From Moheibacter stercoris (GTDB lineage Bacteria; Bacteroidota; Bacteroidia; Flavobacteriales; Weeksellaceae), in contig NZ_JBEPMO010000003.1 of the NCBI RefSeq assembly GCF_040545805.1, forward strand, positions 172,457 to 236,456: a stretch of DNA of 64,000 nucleotides, given 5' to 3'. Position numbers and translations under genes: made by a program. The notes under the pieces were generated by a model, which was not told where the DNA came from, ran no database searches, and saw nothing but the letters and a program-made list of their open reading frames with translations. Positions 35,501 to 44,007 of the stretch are shown here, one piece after another (the stretch's first letter is position 1; each line of letters starts with the position of its first letter).

Positions 35501-36035
35501 TTACTCTCGAAACACCTACAAGCACATAGTTTTTATCGTCCTCTTCGCTAAATGGATTACTCTTATTAGCATAATAGAATACTAAACTATGATTGGGAGT
35601 TACTGCATTAAAAAAATCTTTTGCAGCTTGTAATCTTTTTCCATAATCATAGGTTTGCGAGGAATCTTTATCAGCTTTAATAGAGTCAGAATACATTTGT
35701 TCATATGGCCAAATACAAGCTGTAGATGCAGGAATCTCAAATTGGATTCCTGTAGAATCATCTTTAAAAAAATCAGGTGGATTACTTTCTCCCCAAATAG
35801 CTGATGTTCCAAAAGCATTAATACTATAAGAACATGGTGGTATTCTATCTAAAAACGAACAATGGCAACCAGCTACATTATTTTGTTGCTCCCATTCTAT
35901 GTCCCTCGATTGAGAAATTAAATCTCCAGGGTAAGAATGCTGTCCTACGCAATGTGTATTTGCTTTTGGATTTTTACAAATATGACCATTCCATCCATCA
36001 TCATGCCAAGCTAATCGTAACGAAATATGTTTCAT
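32523..36035 (-). CDS. Gene Y: RecD-like SF1 helicase with N-terminal Cys-rich module and C-terminal PD-(D/E)xK-like domain
   Basis: The start is taken at 36035 (MKHISLRLAWHDDGWNG), 13 nt after the stop of gene X; a longer frame exists but would overlap X. The first 70 residues are rich in Cys (C20, C29, C57, C59, C68), suggesting metal binding. Helicase motifs are GPAGTGKT (607-614), IIDETS (689-694), GDPNQLPP (720-727), VISPYRG, VHKSQGSEF (969-977) and TGITRAKK (999-1006), which is the RecD/SF1B pattern. The C-terminal 100 residues contain SKSEV, LPDFTIF (1103-1109) and YWEHVGML (1116-1123). These resemble E, PD and E/H positions of a PD-(D/E)xK nuclease, though the usual Lys is missing. 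It lies in an operon with hsdM, hsdS, X and hsdR; no standard type I system needs it. Confidence 0.85.
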   Translation of the reverse strand: MKHISLRLAWHDDGWNGHICKNPKANTHCVGQHSYPGDLISQSRDIEWEQQNNVAGCHCSFLDRIPPCSYSINAFGTSAIWGESNPPDFFKDDSTGIQFEIPASTACIWPYEQMYSDSIKADKDSSQTYDYGKRLQAAKDFFNAVTPNHSLVFYYANKSNPFSEEDDKNYVLVGVSRVKSIGDVMYYDNVSEANRKKYADGFVWQIPVTSHFPDEGFAIPYHKFRDKPEILERITYIPEISGNFKYGTRHISDDDALIYVERLTEIVDYLITVDSSENWAERKSWLISLQNELWKKRGPFPGLNSALEVLEMYGFMSYYKDAVLRNEGIKAKEIIFKYLNDKRLNSFEDNSISDAELKAYQKNWYIKLNDANKRELIEKVLVRIDLSTKQIQDILDDKREQNSIYSPIDAIIENPFLLQEEYIGSSSDDIINFEKIDHAVLPPQELDLNILIPKDDHRRLRALMIDNLKKIDVHSFTDQDSILERVNTKLSVYPDWKSIDFNKGYIEFEQTFFEDKLFFKSDKGVTYIYLKEIYDLERIIENQVRNLIGRLPIDIQRPFNREKWKNEIFKSSSTLNQKSQKEYEIAVEGQIQVCEQIYRKPISVLSGPAGTGKTTIINAILKSIRFTSNNTEKCLLLAPTGKASDRMKEATGEEAKTIHQFLAAKGWLNPNLTFKKHGGKKEEDITTYIIDETSMIDLTLMATFFKAINWDYVKRIIFVGDPNQLPPIGRGKVFADIIEFLKIIDEEAYGHLEVNLRQMENKLDENGTGILDLASIYVSTDYVRNKSDSEDVLRRINEYGELDKDLKVHIWENSDQLEDLLVNTIQEDMAASGSDDIMNYQVISPYRGELFGTDYLNTVLQKNLNEINSKKGALGGITYFDKVIQFANRAGANSYCGYNLESKNKERVAVYNGEIGKAFICYPDKNAYHYIHNIRRFNVRFNRQSHYNIEFSSESQVVENIELGYAISVHKSQGSEFKYLYLIVPQSKQGLLSSELIYTGITRAKKQLRIFVEKDLSILQSLRRPERSKLKFINSSIFEFKPLPLEFSNMGSWYEEGKIHATLSEYLVRSKSEVIITNLLMANEIQSFKYETILFAPDKTFYLPDFTIFINGKTFYWEHVGMLHLKKYKERWQEKKKWYEMHFPGQLLVTYESENLSIEAQDIINRIKQI

Positions 36036-36048
36036 ATAATTTCTTCTT

Positions 36049-39000
36049 CTAATCGTTAATTTGGAAATCAATTGACAAACTATTCTTTTTCACATAATAT
36101 CTATAGCTATCGGACTTATATATATTTACATCATCATGATTCGTTATGAAAGTATTTTTATCTATATAGTTACAATCACTAAAAATACTATTCTCAAAAA
36201 CACTTGACTGTTTTATACTTACATTTCTTTCCAAATAATTATACTGAATTTGCTTTAAATTATTAATAAATGGATTATCAGTAAGTTTCTCGAAAGGATT
36301 TACAATGATTAAGTAATCACGTGCTCTACTAATGGCGACATTGTAAATGAAATCATTAGCTAATAAAGATTTTTCATGAGGCCGTGATAAATAACTACTT
36401 GGATTACAAATAAAAAGTACAATATCACATTCATCTCCTTGAAATCCATGTACAGTATCTGCATAAACCTTAATGTTCGATTTTATTTTAAGTTCTCCAA
36501 TTAATCTGCTTGCCAATACAGCTTGAGCTTTGTATGGAGCAATAATACCAATTGACCATTCTTCATCATTATTGCAATTTTTATCAAAGTAATTTATAAA
36601 TTCATATATCAAAAGTGCAGAATACAGATGATAGGAACTATGCACCAATTTATTTACACTAAACAATGGATTATCTCGTTCCAATGGAACATTCAAAAAT
36701 GTGATGGTCTCTGATAATAGTTCTTGAATTTTTTCGGGCAAAACTCTCTTAGAATTCGCACTGCGATCCGAATTCACCATATTTTGATAAGAAAATGCAC
36801 TGAATAAATTTCCAATCTCTGGTAAGGAGCGATATTGAGTTGTTAGATTTTGAACCGTGTCAATATTTCTAATTTCAAAATGTTGACTTTCTTCATCAAA
36901 ACTTTTTAATCCAAACATTGAATAAATATTCTCGGTTTGTACACCAATCTCTTCTATTTCTTCATCTTTAAGCTCTGGAACTGGCGGTATTTGATTTGGA
37001 TCACCTGCAATTATCAACTTACAATTCTCACTCTTCTGTTTCGTCACCATACTACTAAAGGTAATGTAAGGTAGATTGATCATTGAAGCTTCATCAATAA
37101 TTATATAATCCCAATCCTCATAATTGTACAAATAAAATTGCGAAGTATCCGTTTGTACTTTAAAATATGAATGTCGATGAATCGTAGATATTAATACATT
37201 CAAACCACCTAACGCATTGATATCTAGCTCATTTGTATAATGCTCTTCTGGTAAATGATCAGATGTTGGACCTGATAATCTCATAAAATTATAAAATTGA
37301 TCTTCATACAATTTTTCAGCCAACACATCACATGCTTTATTAGTAGGTGTTAATACCAATATTTTAACATTATTATCTTGAGCTACAAAATCTTTGATTT
37401 TATTTTTTAATGTAGTCGTTTTACCTGTCCCTGGAGGTCCGTATATATAATCAATGGAAGGAAATTCCTTAATCACATCATCCCAATTATCCAAGGCGAC
37501 ATAAGCTTTGGTTAATCTATCTAAAAGATCAATAACGGGTGTATAACTTATCTCTCCTATAAAGAAATTATCAATAAGTGAATCATCAATTTCTTCTGCT
37601 AATTGAATGAGAACCGTTTGATTTTTTTGCGAAATGTTTTTGATTGGATACAAAACCTTATCCTTTCCAGAAATTATTTTAATATCAACATTTTTAGATT
37701 CATCTATATTGTCTGGGATAACAGTATTACAGGCAGATAGTAAATAAAATTTAGCTTTATCAGTTGGTTCAATTTTACTAAATCTTAGAAATTTAATATC
37801 ACTGTTGCTATTTTTCTCTGTCACTGTATTTAAGTATTCCAAATAATTCATAAACCAATCTTTGGAATATTGCCTATTTTCCTTAATTTTAGAAACAACA
37901 CCTTCTCGATGCGCCTTTCTTTCTTCTTTATCAATTTTAGCTTGAAAATATTCTTTTATTTCATCAACATCGGTATTTTTTATAATATCCGAAATTGTAG
38001 AGTTTAGTGCATTGTTAAGCTCTTCAAGTCTTTTCAAGGAAATCCTTAAATTATATGTTTCGTAATCATATTCTTCAGATGAAAAATGTTCAATGACCGA
38101 TTTAAGTGATTTTTCATTGGTGTAATATAATTTTAGACTATTAACTTCCGCTATAATCCATTCATCTTGTTTATATTGAACATCACACAAGTATATGTAT
38201 TCAGCATTTAACAATACATATAATTTATAGTTCAAAGATTCACCTCTAAAAATTCGAATATTTCTCGTATCATTTTTCCATTCTTTGTAAAAATACTCGT
38301 CTAGCTCGGCAACACCTTCGTCAGTTATCTCGTACTTAAAATGTAACTCATTTAAATCAAATTGCTCTTGATGAACATCTTCAATCAAATCGTTAATATC
38401 TTTTATTGGAATATTGAATGATGTAAATAATTGATTTGATGCATCGATAGAAATGTTCTCTAACACTTGATCGATATTCTCATAATTGAACTCGCTTAAG
38501 TTTTTATTTTCACTGAATTGACAATATTCATTATTAACATAGCATAATACTTTATCGTGTGAAAATTGTACATAATCACTCCATAGTTCAACAATTTTGC
38601 CTAGTAAAGACTTATTACTCAAAGAGAATTTCATTTCTGTATTAGAGCAATAATGAATAATAAAATTTATATCATCTTTACTTAATATGAATCGATTGAA
38701 CCAAACAAAATTTTCAGTATTTTCTTTGAGACTTTCCAAAAACTGAACAGTCACATCTCCATCGAAGTAAAAGCCTATATATTTTAAGAAAGTCTTTTTG
38801 ATACCATCATTATTCCAATTTAATATTTCATTGTAAATAGAATTATCATGTGCAAATCCCTCAACAATTATTTTATCTTTGATATCTATTCCTAAGTACT
38901 TATCAATTAGTGTTGGATTAACACTTCTTTCACTTTCTGGAGTATCTAAATATAAGCAATAAAGCAAACTTAATTTATCTGTTAAACTAAGATCCTCCGA

Positions 39001-42000
39001 ATCAATTAGTACATTAAATTTAAAATTTTCATCTAATCGTAAAAACTGTAAATTCAGACAATTCGAATCAACAACATCCTTAATTAAATCTACATTTTCG
39101 GTATACACCTGATTCAAAAAGTAACCTACATTTAAAAATTCTTCATCTATATTCTGAATGTTTACAAAAAGTTCATCATGAATAAAAACAAACTCATCAT
39201 CACCATTTAACACATAAAAATTATCGATTTCTTCTTCTGAAAATAATTCCGAGAAGACTAAAAAATACAATTGATAAATATTTGCTATCTCATTTTCATC
39301 TTCTAAGGATTGAATAAATAAATCCTTCAACGTCTGATCTTCGAATTGCGCATCCTGCTTAAAGACTTTTTTGAAAAATTCATTATCAAATTCTGTGTTA
39401 GAGATAAAATGTTGGTAAAATTCGGAAACAACAGCATTATTATCTTGTGTAGCGAGTATTTTACTAAATTCAACTTCCCTATTGTTCAGTCTATACGATT
39501 GTATTGAGGGTACAACTTGATTCAACACCAATTCATCTTCATCCTTAACAAAAACTATTTTAGATTGAATTTCTGATATCTCAATATCTCTAGAGTCTTT
39601 TAGTGAGTATAGAAAACTCAGTATATTTCTTACACGTAAATCGTTATCTGCTGGTGATAAAGTCAGCTTTTCCAAGTTTTCAAAAAAAGTTTGCTTACTG
39701 TGTAGACTAAAAAATCTAACAATACCAAGCACTTTATCAAACAACAAGCTGTCTGTATAAACAGATTCATTTTCTATAATCGTCTGATAGAGTTTTTCCT
39801 CTCTACAAACAACCAAACTTTTATAGTTTTTCAGAGTTTGAGGCAATTGCACCAACGTTTCATGAAATGAATTTTGAATCAACTCAATTATTTCTTCTTG
39901 ACCAGTGAAAACTTGTATTTTATCCTCTTCATCAGAAATACTGTATAAATCTCCTTGTTTATCGATAATACAATATTCAAAAAAATCTTCTACATACGTA
40001 TTTGCAATTTGCAAGATGGACTCTGTTTGATCCAGAGTCAAACCTTCACAATTTAATTCAAAATTTTGGATTGTTTCTAAATATCCAAACGGTAATTCGG
40101 ATTGATACAATTCCCTAAATTCCCAATCGGGCAAATAATGATTAAAATACTCTTGTATATTAATTTGTAAATCTTGGTACGCTTCCTCATTCTCTGCGAC
40201 ATTATTTTTGAAAGCTAAAACATTTTTAGTTTCTACTACTTCTCTATTAAATATTACTGAATTATGATCTGCTAAAGAGCAGTTGCCTTTTTCATCCCAA
40301 TCTGAATGCCTAAATGCATAATCTAATTCACTTAATACTTGATCGGTAGTAAATGCACGTGGATGTACAGTTAAATATTTCAACAAATCTTTCCACTGAG
40401 GATAGTATAAGGACTCATACAGCTTATTACCATCTATTTTAATGTAGCGGTTAATATTTGTCCTATCGATTCCTTCAAGCTGACTTTCTTTTATAGAAAA
40501 CAATCGTAAAACACCTCCTGTCTTATCTCCTAAATTCTCAAGAGGTTGATAAATACCCATATTGTTTTTATACACTTTCAAATATTTCAATCGCTCACCT
40601 GGATTGTCATCAAGTGTTCGAAAAGCTTCAAAAATTGAAAACTTTTCTTGATTAGTTAGTTGATCAAGCGCCTCAACGTTCACATGATCACTAAATAACT
40701 TTGTGAGAGTAAGGTAAGTTAATTGCGTCAGCTCATTTTGCTGGAAATTGCTTCGAAACTTATTTATAAAAGAAGAAAGATTTTGTTCTGAGGTTACAAA
40801 ACCAAGTTTATTCAATACAGACTTGATTTCATACAAGTTATCATTCAACAATATAATTGGATAATCAGCTATGTCTTCTATTGATATTATTTCACCATTC
40901 GAAAGTTCAATCCATTTAATCTTTAGCAAATTAGCTTTTTGCACATTATTAAGTCCTGTGGTATAAATACGATTTGGTTTCGAAATTAATTCCTCTAAAA
41001 ATACTTTTTTAAAATCTACACTCTCACCTAACCAATTATTTATATATCTATGGCCGAACTCTTCATTCAATACATTGTAGATATTAAATGTACTGATATT
41101 TAGTTTATTGAAAACAAAATGAATTAAATCAATAGTAAAATCACTAAAATGAAAGTCGAAAAAATAATCGTCAGTCCGTAAATCCAGTGCTGTATCGACG
41201 AAGTAGATTGTATCCCTTGTCCTTGTAGTATCCAATAAGCTCAACTCCCCATTTTGATTTCTTACAGGAACTATTTTTTTCAGCATGGCATTCAAAGGCT
41301 CAACATACGATTTGGTAATCCAAGCATTTTGCTCATTCACGGTTTGTCCAGAAGTTAGAAACGCACAGTATAAATCTTTAAATACTTCATAATCTTCTTC
41401 AAATAACCTTCTCATTTCAACTTCCAAACGTTCGACTATTTTTGCAAACAATCGTTCATTCATCCCATATTTACCGCCACCAGATTGTAAAAAAACCCTA
41501 CTCGATGATTTATATAAAGCATTTGAGTGAAGGATATAATTGAAATTATGAACCTCTTGACTCAATGGAAAATACAAATAAAAACTAGGAGATCCTTTGA
41601 AAAAGTCCCCAATTTCTCGATAGTTTCTATATCCAAATAAAACTTGGATATCGCTTTCTTCATCTATTATATTTAGTTCTATTTGAGATAGTTCTTCATA
41701 AGATTTACCAAAACGTATATAAGCATAATCTTCTCGGTCTTGTTTTGGAATGGTTAATAAATGGTATTTTATATCAGGATGATAAACTTCATCATTATTA
41801 ATTACAGCTTTATGTAACCTCGAATGTCCCTCAGTAGATGTTTCTTTTAATACAGCTAAAGAAAACCTTATACCTTCCTTCAAATTGGGTTCATTTTGTA
41901 ACTCTTCCAATTTACCAGCTCCAAGTTTCATCATAAACAAGGCACCCTCTTCAAAACCTTCTTGTATATGTTTTTTTACCTGCTCATCCTTTAGCCAATT

Positions 42001-42753
42001 CAACAAAAAATGAAACTCATGTTCCGAAAATGGACTAGCATCAGCTCGTATTCCATCCCAAATAATCGGTTTTTCTTGATATCCACATGGATAGGTTGTC
42101 AAAAGAATTTTAAACAACCATGAATGATTGTCGCTAATTTCGAAATTATCGTTTAATTCATCGTACTTAAAGTCAATATCAGCTTCTTCTATCGAGTTAC
42201 TGATGTTGTTAATTTCATTATTTTTCCAACTATATAAAATTGGACCGCTTAAGTCATTAACTAATTCTGGAATGGCGTTATCTTTCCCTACCAATCTGTG
42301 GGCAAGCTTGAAGCCAATACCAAATTGACCAATCTTAGAAGAATCACTTGTTTTAGTTGACGAACCTATATTTAAGATCGAAACAATACTCTTCGTCGAA
42401 AACATTTCACCATTGTTAATAACCATGGCATAATCTTCATTTGTTTCTGGATTGGTTTTGTAAAACATCAAAAAATTAGAAGCTCCAGCATCTACGGCAT
42501 TCTGCAAAAATTCATATACAGCTTGCCCGTCACGAGCCATATCTAGAAATGATATCAATTTATTTTCGACTCCTTTCTGCGCTGTTGAATTACCGTCTGC
42601 TAATCCGAAATATAAATCAAACCATCCTCTAATTCTTTTTTCTTCTGCTTTATCGGTGTAGTAATTTCCAATAAAGTTCTCGTTTCGGTCTGGCATTTTG
42701 CGGATTACTTCTTTGAAAATTTTACGATACTGTTGGATGTTTTTAATTTTCAT
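36049..42753 (-). CDS. Gene X: giant sacsin/HSP90-like ATPase fused to an SF1 helicase
   Basis: The likely start is the ATG at 42753, giving about 2234 aa; a GTG 45 nt upstream is less likely. The N-terminal 170 residues hold Bergerat-fold motifs of the sacsin/HSP90 type: EFLQNAVDAGAS (81-92), INNGEMFS (112-119, with Asn where Asp is usual), NIGSSTK, and IGQFGIGFK (141-149). Around 1,500 residues of unknown sequence follow. The C-terminal 460 residues are a helicase of the UPF1/DNA2-like SF1 group: GPPGTGKT (1772-1779), IIIDEAS (1884-1890), GDPNQIPP (1917-1924), YRSLPEIG, TVHGFQGDE and NVAISRARD. The nucleotide composition is strongly AT-rich. It follows hsdS by 69 nt and precedes gene Y by 13 nt. 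I do not recognise the whole architecture. Confidence 0.85.
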   Translation of the reverse strand: MKIKNIQQYRKIFKEVIRKMPDRNENFIGNYYTDKAEEKRIRGWFDLYFGLADGNSTAQKGVENKLISFLDMARDGQAVYEFLQNAVDAGASNFLMFYKTNPETNEDYAMVINNGEMFSTKSIVSILNIGSSTKTSDSSKIGQFGIGFKLAHRLVGKDNAIPELVNDLSGPILYSWKNNEINNISNSIEEADIDFKYDELNDNFEISDNHSWLFKILLTTYPCGYQEKPIIWDGIRADASPFSEHEFHFLLNWLKDEQVKKHIQEGFEEGALFMMKLGAGKLEELQNEPNLKEGIRFSLAVLKETSTEGHSRLHKAVINNDEVYHPDIKYHLLTIPKQDREDYAYIRFGKSYEELSQIELNIIDEESDIQVLFGYRNYREIGDFFKGSPSFYLYFPLSQEVHNFNYILHSNALYKSSSRVFLQSGGGKYGMNERLFAKIVERLEVEMRRLFEEDYEVFKDLYCAFLTSGQTVNEQNAWITKSYVEPLNAMLKKIVPVRNQNGELSLLDTTRTRDTIYFVDTALDLRTDDYFFDFHFSDFTIDLIHFVFNKLNISTFNIYNVLNEEFGHRYINNWLGESVDFKKVFLEELISKPNRIYTTGLNNVQKANLLKIKWIELSNGEIISIEDIADYPIILLNDNLYEIKSVLNKLGFVTSEQNLSSFINKFRSNFQQNELTQLTYLTLTKLFSDHVNVEALDQLTNQEKFSIFEAFRTLDDNPGERLKYLKVYKNNMGIYQPLENLGDKTGGVLRLFSIKESQLEGIDRTNINRYIKIDGNKLYESLYYPQWKDLLKYLTVHPRAFTTDQVLSELDYAFRHSDWDEKGNCSLADHNSVIFNREVVETKNVLAFKNNVAENEEAYQDLQINIQEYFNHYLPDWEFRELYQSELPFGYLETIQNFELNCEGLTLDQTESILQIANTYVEDFFEYCIIDKQGDLYSISDEEDKIQVFTGQEEIIELIQNSFHETLVQLPQTLKNYKSLVVCREEKLYQTIIENESVYTDSLLFDKVLGIVRFFSLHSKQTFFENLEKLTLSPADNDLRVRNILSFLYSLKDSRDIEISEIQSKIVFVKDEDELVLNQVVPSIQSYRLNNREVEFSKILATQDNNAVVSEFYQHFISNTEFDNEFFKKVFKQDAQFEDQTLKDLFIQSLEDENEIANIYQLYFLVFSELFSEEEIDNFYVLNGDDEFVFIHDELFVNIQNIDEEFLNVGYFLNQVYTENVDLIKDVVDSNCLNLQFLRLDENFKFNVLIDSEDLSLTDKLSLLYCLYLDTPESERSVNPTLIDKYLGIDIKDKIIVEGFAHDNSIYNEILNWNNDGIKKTFLKYIGFYFDGDVTVQFLESLKENTENFVWFNRFILSKDDINFIIHYCSNTEMKFSLSNKSLLGKIVELWSDYVQFSHDKVLCYVNNEYCQFSENKNLSEFNYENIDQVLENISIDASNQLFTSFNIPIKDINDLIEDVHQEQFDLNELHFKYEITDEGVAELDEYFYKEWKNDTRNIRIFRGESLNYKLYVLLNAEYIYLCDVQYKQDEWIIAEVNSLKLYYTNEKSLKSVIEHFSSEEYDYETYNLRISLKRLEELNNALNSTISDIIKNTDVDEIKEYFQAKIDKEERKAHREGVVSKIKENRQYSKDWFMNYLEYLNTVTEKNSNSDIKFLRFSKIEPTDKAKFYLLSACNTVIPDNIDESKNVDIKIISGKDKVLYPIKNISQKNQTVLIQLAEEIDDSLIDNFFIGEISYTPVIDLLDRLTKAYVALDNWDDVIKEFPSIDYIYGPPGTGKTTTLKNKIKDFVAQDNNVKILVLTPTNKACDVLAEKLYEDQFYNFMRLSGPTSDHLPEEHYTNELDINALGGLNVLISTIHRHSYFKVQTDTSQFYLYNYEDWDYIIIDEASMINLPYITFSSMVTKQKSENCKLIIAGDPNQIPPVPELKDEEIEEIGVQTENIYSMFGLKSFDEESQHFEIRNIDTVQNLTTQYRSLPEIGNLFSAFSYQNMVNSDRSANSKRVLPEKIQELLSETITFLNVPLERDNPLFSVNKLVHSSYHLYSALLIYEFINYFDKNCNNDEEWSIGIIAPYKAQAVLASRLIGELKIKSNIKVYADTVHGFQGDECDIVLFICNPSSYLSRPHEKSLLANDFIYNVAISRARDYLIIVNPFEKLTDNPFINNLKQIQYNYLERNVSIKQSSVFENSIFSDCNYIDKNTFITNHDDVNIYKSDSYRYYVKKNSLSIDFQIND

Positions 42754-42822
42754 TATAGTACTATTTTTTAGTTGAGAATTTCTTACGGCCGGTAACACCG
42801 TGAGGCTAATATTTTTATTTGG

Positions 42823-44007
42823 TTAAACTAAACGAATTCTACCCGTCAGCAACTCCTGCATCATGCCTTGTTTGATGTGGCGGGCTTTGCCCAACTGCTG
42901 CTCCAAGCCCTCGATCTCGGTATCCATATCCGATAAAATCGTAGCAATACGCTCCTGCTCGGAAAGGGATTTAGGCATAGCTATTTTTAATTTATTAAGA
43001 TGTGCTGGTCCAAAATTAGGTTGAGCTCCACCTGTAATTAATAAATCTATCTGATCTTTAAATAAATTAGATTTAAGAAAAACTAACATATACAAATATG
43101 TAATTCCGTTTAAGGGTTTAAATCTGATTACACTTGTATTCATCAATAATGGTAAATCTTGACTTCTTACAATTGCTACTTTACCATAACTATTCCCAGA
43201 ACTTGCAACAACAACATCTCCCTCATCGATAAGAAAATGTTTGTACATTCTTTCATATTCTTCAATAGAAATATGACGAGAAGTCTTTGATAAATTTAGA
43301 TAACCATTCTCTAAATTAGTTACATTAATAACTTTAATACCAGATTTCGTAAATTGCCAATTTCTTAGACCTGGCCCTTCCTGAAACCATACAACCTTAT
43401 TAAAATCAACTTCTTCCCACCCATCTTTCGGAGTCAGCAAAGTTTGCATGGCGCCTTGTTTGATAAGGCGTTTTTTGGCGATGAGTTGCTCTAATTTTTC
43501 GATCCACGCGTCGGCATCACTCAAAGCATTCGCAATGGCTTCTTGCTCGGCTAAGGGTGGACAAATAAACTTGGTACTTTTTAAAATATTATTATATAAT
43601 CTCTGGATTGTACCACCTTCTGTATTATATTTAATTTCTTCTAAAATATATTTAAGTAAGGCATTAGAAACTATTTCCTCCTTATTTGCAATCCAAACTA
43701 TATTAGAATCTTGAAAATAACTTTCTTCGCCATTGTATACAACGGTTCTTCCAATAGTACCTGCGGCTGAAATTAAAATTTCACCAACTTTTGGATAAGA
43801 AAATCTATTTTTAAAATCTTCAAAATGAATTCTTGATATATATGCATCAGGTTCTTTTCCAAATGTTCCAATTTTATAAAACGGAATTTCTCCAATTTCA
43901 GATGTTTGGTTCTGAAATACTCGTTTACACATTTTAACCTCTCCTAATTCCCCCAATTCCTTCACCTCCCAATCCTCAGGGATTAAACCAATTTCTGTTT
44001 GTTTCAT
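42823..44007 (-). CDS. hsdS: Type I restriction specificity subunit S
   Basis: HsdS selects the bipartite target sequence. The 394-aa protein has two target-recognition domains, each starting with a W-x-x-V/V-x-F-like segment, separated by the conserved helical spacer PPLAEQEAIANALSDADAWIEKLEQLI, and closed by LSEQERIATILSDMDTEIEGLEQQL. The two spacer helices are clearly alike, as expected. Start: the ATG at 44007 overlaps the hsdM stop by one base (TAATG); a longer frame is open into hsdM but lacks homology. Recognition domains are variable, so the target sequence cannot be read. Confidence 0.93.
   Translation of the reverse strand: MKQTEIGLIPEDWEVKELGELGEVKMCKRVFQNQTSEIGEIPFYKIGTFGKEPDAYISRIHFEDFKNRFSYPKVGEILISAAGTIGRTVVYNGEESYFQDSNIVWIANKEEIVSNALLKYILEEIKYNTEGGTIQRLYNNILKSTKFICPPLAEQEAIANALSDADAWIEKLEQLIAKKRLIKQGAMQTLLTPKDGWEEVDFNKVVWFQEGPGLRNWQFTKSGIKVINVTNLENGYLNLSKTSRHISIEEYERMYKHFLIDEGDVVVASSGNSYGKVAIVRSQDLPLLMNTSVIRFKPLNGITYLYMLVFLKSNLFKDQIDLLITGGAQPNFGPAHLNKLKIAMPKSLSEQERIATILSDMDTEIEGLEQQLGKARHIKQGMMQELLTGRIRLV

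Noticed and set aside
42754..42798. Longer X protein starting at GTG 42798
   Set aside because: The extra 15 residues contain no conserved pattern and the ATG at 42753 follows in an AT-rich context.
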